A stretch of 54,333 nucleotides of DNA from NCBI GenBank assembly GCA_019638705.1, contig JAHBTI010000021.1, forward strand, positions 1 through 54,333. Reading direction: 5' to 3'. The position numbers were made by a program, and so were the translations under genes. This document shows, one piece after another, positions 49,624-54,333 of this stretch. Position 1 is the stretch's first letter; the number at the start of each line of letters is the position of its first letter. The notes under the pieces were generated by a model, which worked only from the letters and a program-made list of their open reading frames with translations, searched no databases and was not told the origin of the DNA. Origin of the DNA: Bacteroidota bacterium. GTDB lineage: Bacteria > Bacteroidota > Bacteroidia > B-17B0 > Aurantibacillaceae.

Positions 49624-49948
49624 ATTTTGATAAATATTTGGATACGATGTCATGTTGGGCTTTAAAGGATTTGCGAGGAGAGAAAGTTGAGGGTTGAAGC
49701 AAGGTTAAACCCAAAATATTTTCTTCGGCATGAAAGCGATAGGCTTCTTCCCAATCTTTTCCGAATTGTTTTTTCAAATGGTTGATGAAGGGAATTTCAA
49801 ATGCTTTTTTGAAATCTGACTCAAACACAAATTCATCTTTCCCGTGACGAATAACAAACACTTCATTCTTCTTACACCACTTTCTCACGGAGCGTATATC
49901 TACATAACCTAAATAGGTCAATAGCTCTTTCAGGAGTAGTCGTTTCAT
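49592..49948 (-). CDS. Small DNA-binding partner of the second integrase
   Basis: 118 aa from the ATG at 49948. The N-terminal ~50 residues look like an excisionase-type winged helix (LLKELLTYLGYVDIRSVRKW, VFVIRHGKDEFVFESDFKKA). The rest is helical and charged. It overlaps the integrase gene by 32 bp, so the pair is a coupled unit, probably a directionality factor with its recombinase. Confidence 0.7.
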   Translation of the reverse strand: MKRLLLKELLTYLGYVDIRSVRKWCKKNEVFVIRHGKDEFVFESDFKKAFEIPFINHLKKQFGKDWEEAYRFHAEENILGLTLLQPSTFSPRKSFKAQHDIVSKYLSKYESDKKSKAA

Positions 49949-50318
49949 TTTTGTCAATCGGTTTAATTTTTATTTTTCTTTAAGTTCGATACATTTTTGG
50001 AAACGTGGTAGCGATTTCAACTTTCTTTTTTTGAGGGGAAAAATCAAGAGAATTGCCTTGCACGTTTAAATAATTAATGCCATACGGCGAAAGAAAATGC
50101 TGCTATGAATCGTCAATTTTTGCAGGATATGAAATGAAACAACACACAGAGCAAAGCTATGTGCCTTGTAAATATTGGCTTGTCGGTTTGGGTGGGAATT
50201 GCCGAGTTTGGCAGAGAAAAGGATTTACAAGAATATTTTTGGACAATAAATCGGGGAATTTATTTTTACGGTAAGGTAATGTAAAGCAACATTTATTAAC
50301 CATAAAAAACAACGTATT
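49949..50318. other. Intergenic region between divergent recombinase genes
   Basis: 370 bp with A+T-rich ends. A 65-codon frame at 50077-50274 has no recognisable domain and is not supported. The region should hold promoters for both divergent recombinase units. Confidence 0.4.
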
Positions 50319-51404
50319 ATGCCAAGAAAAACAGTTGAGTACAAATTGCTTCCATTGTTTCATAAATTTATTAATGAAATGAAAAAGGGAAAGCACTTGC
50401 AAAAAAACGGTAAAAGGATAAAGGCTTCCAGTATCAAAAATTATAAATACTTGGAATTATTGCTCTCGCGGTTCAGTAATGAAAAAGGCTTTGAACTTAG
50501 ATTAAAAAACATACCTAATCTTAGCCGCAAACAATTTGAAGATGAAAAGAAATATTGGAAAGAATTTTATCTCGCTTTTACCAATTACCTGTACGATGAC
50601 TTGGGAAATCATGATAATTACGTTGGCAGAATGATAAAATTACTGCGCACCTTTTTTAATTACTACATTAACGAAAAAGGCATGAACATTGGTTTTTTCC
50701 ACAAAAAATTTTATGCACCATACGAAGATGTAAGCATTGTGGTTGTTTCTCCCGAAAGGCTCAATTATCTTATTTATTCAAATGAGCTCAAAAAAAATTT
50801 GATTGATGAGTTGAAAATGGTGAAAGATGTATTTGTTTTTGGTTGCGCGGTAGCTTTGCGCTATTCGGACTTAATGTCTCTTACCAAAGCTAATCTTGAA
50901 ATCATTAACAACAGAATGTATATAAAAGTGCAGTCTAAAAAAACACAAACTTATACTCGTGTTAAGTTGCCTGAATATGCTGTTGATATTGTAAACAAAT
51001 ATTCAAAGAAGTATGTACACAGGCTGCTGCCTGAATTTAACAAAGCCTACATGAACAAAAAAATTAAAGTGATTATGGAATTGGCGGGCTTTACAGAGCT
51101 TATTGAGCGCACGCGCCAGCGCAGGGGAATTCCTGAAACTATGTATAAAGACCCAAAAAAGAAAACGACTTACAGATTTTGCGATGCGGTAACAACGCAT
51201 ACCATGCGCCGCTCGGCAATTACTACCATGCTAAGTTTAGGCATGAAAGAGCAAATGGTGCGGCAAATTAGCGGACATGCTGTTAACAGCAAAGAATTTT
51301 ACCGTTATGTAGCCTTTGCTCAAAGCTACATTGACACCGAAATTGATATGGTACATGAAAAGTTGAACCAAAAAAAGCTGGAATTGGAAACGAAAATGAC
51401 GTAA
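50319..51404 (+). CDS. Third tyrosine recombinase
   Basis: 361 aa. The SAM-like core-binding domain spans roughly residues 1-140. Catalytic residues: Arg in CAVALRYSDLMSL, His-x-x-Arg in TTHTMRRSAITTM, the ISGH box and the Tyr in SKEFYRYV. It lies 50 bp before an orphan Rhs tip, so it may have mediated its insertion. The substrate site is unknown; no direct repeats are obvious. Confidence 0.92.
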   Translation: MPRKTVEYKLLPLFHKFINEMKKGKHLQKNGKRIKASSIKNYKYLELLLSRFSNEKGFELRLKNIPNLSRKQFEDEKKYWKEFYLAFTNYLYDDLGNHDNYVGRMIKLLRTFFNYYINEKGMNIGFFHKKFYAPYEDVSIVVVSPERLNYLIYSNELKKNLIDELKMVKDVFVFGCAVALRYSDLMSLTKANLEIINNRMYIKVQSKKTQTYTRVKLPEYAVDIVNKYSKKYVHRLLPEFNKAYMNKKIKVIMELAGFTELIERTRQRRGIPETMYKDPKKKTTYRFCDAVTTHTMRRSAITTMLSLGMKEQMVRQISGHAVNSKEFYRYVAFAQSYIDTEIDMVHEKLNQKKLELETKMT

Positions 51405-51454
51405 TAAACAGAGTTTTTGGCTATATTTGACAAACACAAAATCACTCAAAGCCT

Positions 51455-52393
51455 TTGCTACTAAAGTCACATAAAGAAATAGATTACTATGCCTTCGGTA
51501 TGACTATGGCAGGTAGGCAATTTAACACCGCGAATTATCGATACGGTTATCAAGGTGCAGAAAAGACAGATGAAATAAGCGGTACAGGAAATCATTATAC
51601 AACTGAATTTAGGGAAGCAGACGTTAGAATTGGTAGATGGTGGTCTTTAGACCCTATAACTAAATCAGATATTTCAAATTATGTCATGATGTCTAATAGT
51701 CCTATCATAATGATGGATCCCAAAGGCGATGATGATTATTACAATGAAAAAGGGAAGTACCTATATACGGACACAAAAACCTCTACTGATATTAAAATTA
51801 TTACACAGGAAAACTGGAATATGATAAACAACAATTATTCCTCAGCAATTGCAGATAAGAACTCATCTAACTTAGGTTTATTAAAGTCACTTGACCAAAA
51901 CAGCAAAACACTTACCATTAAAAATTCAAGTGGAGAGTTTAAAAATTTATGGACTAAATCACAAGACGGAAACGAAAGAACCGGCTATATTGTTTTAGAT
52001 GTAACTAAGGCTGAAGTATCATTCAAAATTTTAGATGTTAAAACTTCAGCGATTAGTGCTCCAGACCCATATAAAGCAGGGGACGCTTTTGAGGAAAATT
52101 CAAACCAAACAGTAATAGCAAATGTGCACACGCACCCCGAAGAAGCTAAATACTTAGATAAGTTTACAGATAAACAAATTTTTGATGCTCAATATAGTGA
52201 TCCAGGAGCTGATGGAAATACTGCAAAAGAAAGAGGCGCACGTTACACCATTGGAGTAAATAATGTTGATTATCATAGTCCACAAGGAAAATCGGCAAGC
52301 AAGAACAATCTTACTACTCGTAATAAAATTGAAACAGGAAAATTTAATCTCCCAAAACATGCATTGGAACAATATGGCGGGAAAAAGAAATAA
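51455..52393 (+). CDS. Orphan Rhs C-terminal tip with JAB-like toxin domain
   Basis: ~312 codons. The frame begins with the end of an Rhs core (DYYAFGMTMAGRQFNTANYR, YGYQGAEKTDEISGTGNHYT, GRWWSLDPITKSDISNYVMM, SPIIMMDPKGDD), cut from its long repeat shaft; upstream in frame there is a stop. The following ~210 residues are the variable tip; its end contains VIANVHTHPEEAKY and a later FTDKQIFDA, resembling DUF4329/JAB-type domains with a His-x-His-Pro signature. So it could be a peptidase- or deaminase-like toxin domain. An adjacent lipoprotein gene overlaps its end by 20 bp. Confidence 0.75.
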   Translation: MLLKSHKEIDYYAFGMTMAGRQFNTANYRYGYQGAEKTDEISGTGNHYTTEFREADVRIGRWWSLDPITKSDISNYVMMSNSPIIMMDPKGDDDYYNEKGKYLYTDTKTSTDIKIITQENWNMINNNYSSAIADKNSSNLGLLKSLDQNSKTLTIKNSSGEFKNLWTKSQDGNERTGYIVLDVTKAEVSFKILDVKTSAISAPDPYKAGDAFEENSNQTVIANVHTHPEEAKYLDKFTDKQIFDAQYSDPGADGNTAKERGARYTIGVNNVDYHSPQGKSASKNNLTTRNKIETGKFNLPKHALEQYGGKKK

Positions 52394-52847
52394 CTGTTTT
52401 ATAATTATGCTTGTGTTATCCATTTTCATGTACTCTTGTTGGGATAACAAAGCAGAAAAAAAAGTGGAAACTACTTTGTCGAAGAAGGAAGATTGCCCTG
52501 TTATTTTTTATGAATTACCAGAAAATGCAATGAAGCAAATAAATGAAGAAATGAAAGACCGTGATGTTGTTTATGCTTTTATATCCATTTTGGAAGACCC
52601 AGATTATTTCAATGAGATAACTAATTTACGATTTACATATAGTCAAAAAAGCGACAGAATTAATAATATAGCAAAAAAAAGTAATAGGAAAATGGTGTTA
52701 AACGAAAAAGAAATCCCCATACTATTTTCTTCTGACATCCTTTATTCTAATGAGCCAGAGGATACTTTACACCAGATACAGGATTTTAATTTTGCTACTT
52801 TCAAATTCGATAAAAAAGGTAATATCATCGAAAAAATAAAGTTCTAA
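52374..52847 (+). CDS. Probable immunity lipoprotein for the Rhs tip
   Basis: 157 aa from the ATG at 52374 (MAGKRNNCFIIMLVLSIFMY); a longer frame upstream lies within the Rhs gene. A signal peptide ends with IFMYSC, a lipobox cysteine. The rest is charged (PENAMKQINEEMKDRDVVYA, ISILEDPDYFNEITNLRFTY) with no known domain. A small gene overlapping the end of a polymorphic toxin is the usual place for the cognate immunity protein; a lipoprotein form would protect in the periplasm. The pairing is inferred from position. Confidence 0.65.
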   Translation: MAGKRNNCFIIMLVLSIFMYSCWDNKAEKKVETTLSKKEDCPVIFYELPENAMKQINEEMKDRDVVYAFISILEDPDYFNEITNLRFTYSQKSDRINNIAKKSNRKMVLNEKEIPILFSSDILYSNEPEDTLHQIQDFNFATFKFDKKGNIIEKIKF

Positions 52848-52863
52848 TAATTCTCCCCCAGTT

Positions 52864-52886
52864 GGCACGAGCTTGTAGCTCGTGCC
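52864..52886. repeat. Palindromic repeat GGCACGAGC-N5-GCTCGTGCC
   Basis: A perfect 9-bp stem with a five-base loop, 16 bp after the immunity gene stop. This sequence resembles a repeat dispersed in Bacteroidota genomes and may also terminate transcription. Confidence 0.6.
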
Positions 52887-52974
52887 ATGTTTTTATAAGT
52901 CAATTTATTTTAACGGAAGCCAAGCATACGGTTTAGTGGCATTTCTGATGTTTTGTTGGGGTTTTGTTTTTACT

Positions 52975-52982
52975 TATTTTTG
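52975..52982 (+). promoter_or_regulatory. -7 promoter box of the secreted propeller gene
   Basis: TATTTTTG matches TAnnTTTG and lies 22 bp before the ATG at 53005. Confidence 0.45.
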
Positions 52983-53004
52983 TTAGAATTAAAAATTTAA
53001 AACC

Positions 53005-54333
53005 ATGAGAAAAACAAATAACATGAAACAGAATGTTCACAAACGCCAAAACAGACAACTAATACACGTTTGTAAAAAAATCATCTTCTTTCTCACAGCA
53101 AGTATTTTTGCTTTGGCAAACACAAGCGCAAAAGCCCAATGCAACACTTGGGCTGCCGTTGGCGGGGCAGGTTTTTCAACAAACGGGGTAACATATGCCG
53201 ATATAGCCATAGACGGCAACGGAACTCCTTATGTGGTGTATATGGAAAACTTTATTGGCATCATGGTAATGAAATTTAACGGCAGCAGTTGGGTAACAGT
53301 GGGGTCGGTAGGCTTTGGTTCTTATTTCACCCGAATAGCCATAGACAGCAGTGGAACACCTTATGTGGTGTATGTGAATATTGGCAATGGCAGCAAAGCT
53401 ACGGTGATGAAATTTAATGGTACAAGTTGGGTTACTGTAGGTCAGTCAGGCTTTTCAGCAGGTATGGCGGCATATCCCGATATAGCCATAGATGGCAGCG
53501 GAACTCCTTATGTGGTGTATAAGGACGTTGCCAACGATGCCAAAGCTACTGTGAAGAAATTTAACGGCACGGCATGGGTTACTGTGGGTTCGGCAGGGTT
53601 TTCGGCAGGAGATGCCAATTTTAATTCTATAGCCATAGACGGCAGCGGAACACCTTATGTGGTGTATAGCGATGGCGGCAACAGTGTCAAAGCTACGGTA
53701 ATGAAATTTAACGGCACGGCATGGGTAAACGTGGGTTCGGCAGGGTTTTCGGCGGGGCAAGCCGAAGATACTCAAATTGCCATAGACGGTAGCGGAACAC
53801 CTTATGTGGTGTATAAAGACGGCGGCAACGGTGCCAAAGCTACGGTAATGAAATTTAATAGTACGGCATGGGTAAACGTGGGTTCAGCAGGGTTTTCGGC
53901 GGGAATTACCGGCAATAATTCCATAGCCATAGACGGTAATGGCACACCTTATGTAGCGTACTATGATGGCAGCAATGCCAAAGTTACGTCAATGAAGTTT
54001 AACGGCAGCACTTGGGTTAATGTGGGTTCGCCTGGCTTTTCGGCAGGTTCAGCCATGTACATTGAAATAGCCTTAGACGGCAATGGTGTGGCTTATGTGG
54101 TGTATATGGACTACGGCAACGAGTACAAAGCTACGGTAATGAAAGCTAATGTTGAACCTGCTGTGTTGGTAAGTGCAAGCAGTACGCTAATTTGTGCGGG
54201 TAGTTTGGTTACGCTTACACCAAGCGGCGCGGGAGTAACCGGTACTTATACCATTACAGGCGGCACGTTTACGGTAAACCCTACAAACACAATTTCGTAT
54301 TCGGTTACAGGTACAAGTACTGCGGGTTGTGTA
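53005..54333 (+). CDS. Large secreted beta-propeller protein, 5' part only
   Basis: 443 codons, open at the window edge. A long N-terminus with a signal peptide (IFFLTASIFALANTSAKAQC) is followed by seven repeats of about 47-49 residues with the pattern AIDGSGTPYVVYKDGGNGAK then ATVMKFNGTAWVNVGSAGFS, matching a seven-bladed beta propeller. After the last blade an Ig/PKD-like segment begins (SSTLICAGSLVTLTPSGAG), usual before a type IX sorting domain, which would lie beyond the window. The blades are nearly identical in DNA sequence, indicating recent duplication. It is probably exported and binds surface ligands. Confidence 0.85.
   Translation, partial: MRKTNNMKQNVHKRQNRQLIHVCKKIIFFLTASIFALANTSAKAQCNTWAAVGGAGFSTNGVTYADIAIDGNGTPYVVYMENFIGIMVMKFNGSSWVTVGSVGFGSYFTRIAIDSSGTPYVVYVNIGNGSKATVMKFNGTSWVTVGQSGFSAGMAAYPDIAIDGSGTPYVVYKDVANDAKATVKKFNGTAWVTVGSAGFSAGDANFNSIAIDGSGTPYVVYSDGGNSVKATVMKFNGTAWVNVGSAGFSAGQAEDTQIAIDGSGTPYVVYKDGGNGAKATVMKFNSTAWVNVGSAGFSAGITGNNSIAIDGNGTPYVAYYDGSNAKVTSMKFNGSTWVNVGSPGFSAGSAMYIEIALDGNGVAYVVYMDYGNEYKATVMKANVEPAVLVSASSTLICAGSLVTLTPSGAGVTGTYTITGGTFTVNPTNTISYSVTGTSTAGCV

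Noticed and set aside
50077..50274. 65-codon frame between the divergent recombinases
   Set aside because: No domain, no neighbour coupling, and it overlaps the region where promoters are expected.
53165..54150. CRISPR array
   Set aside because: The periodic DNA repeats are coding, in frame, about 145 bp long and describe beta-propeller blades.

Overview
The window looks like a chromosome segment of a Bacteroidota bacterium, probably close to Chitinophagales/Sphingobacteriales. The evidence is low G+C content, promoters of the form TTTG-N18-TAnnTTTG, type IX secretion C-terminal sorting domains, SusC-like outer-membrane proteins, RteC, and a tmRNA whose proteolysis tag reads GENTYAMAA. Names are assigned from motifs read by eye; no database search was run.

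Left defence region (1-6844, nearly all minus strand): a DUF262 protein (cut by the window edge) coupled to an EcoRI-family adenine methyltransferase; a CBASS operon with an HNH/glycine-zipper protein, a patatin phospholipase (CapV-like), a cGAS/DncV-like nucleotidyltransferase and a stand-alone E2-like protein; then an XRE / ImmA-IrrE peptidase / PIN operon. Two candidate non-coding RNAs lie between these units.

Housekeeping region (7193-24614): an Rrf2-type regulator heading a globin/membrane-protein/tryptophan dioxygenase run, Dps, a PabB-like synthase, a polysaccharide cluster (acetyltransferase, two glycosyltransferases, frameshifted asparagine synthase, SDR epimerase) interrupted by a toxin-antitoxin pair, then murB, purN, lgt, purA, an AI-2E family transporter and tmRNA.

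Genomic island (24613-48200, about 23.6 kb): inserted at the tmRNA 3' end and bounded by 17-bp direct repeats. It carries a tyrosine integrase, an AraC / outer-membrane receptor / GATase1 lipoprotein block, three type IX secreted proteins, a GyrI-like protein, RteC, an excisionase-like protein and a DnaD/DnaC-like replication pair, but no recognisable relaxase, transfer or packaging genes. Its most interesting cargo is a bacterial ubiquitin-like locus (tandem ubiquitin-like protein, DUF6791-ThiF E1, DUF6527 zinc protein) divergent from XRE, ImmA/IrrE peptidase, a small helical protein and a papain-like cysteine peptidase. The right end holds about 900 bp of hairpin-rich non-coding DNA and a cassette of small, mostly membrane proteins beside an unrecognised 249-aa protein.

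Right flank (48201-54333): a second integrase with its small DNA-binding partner abuts the right att site, followed by a third tyrosine recombinase, an orphan Rhs C-terminal toxin tip with a probable lipoprotein immunity gene, and the start of a large secreted beta-propeller protein that runs off the window.
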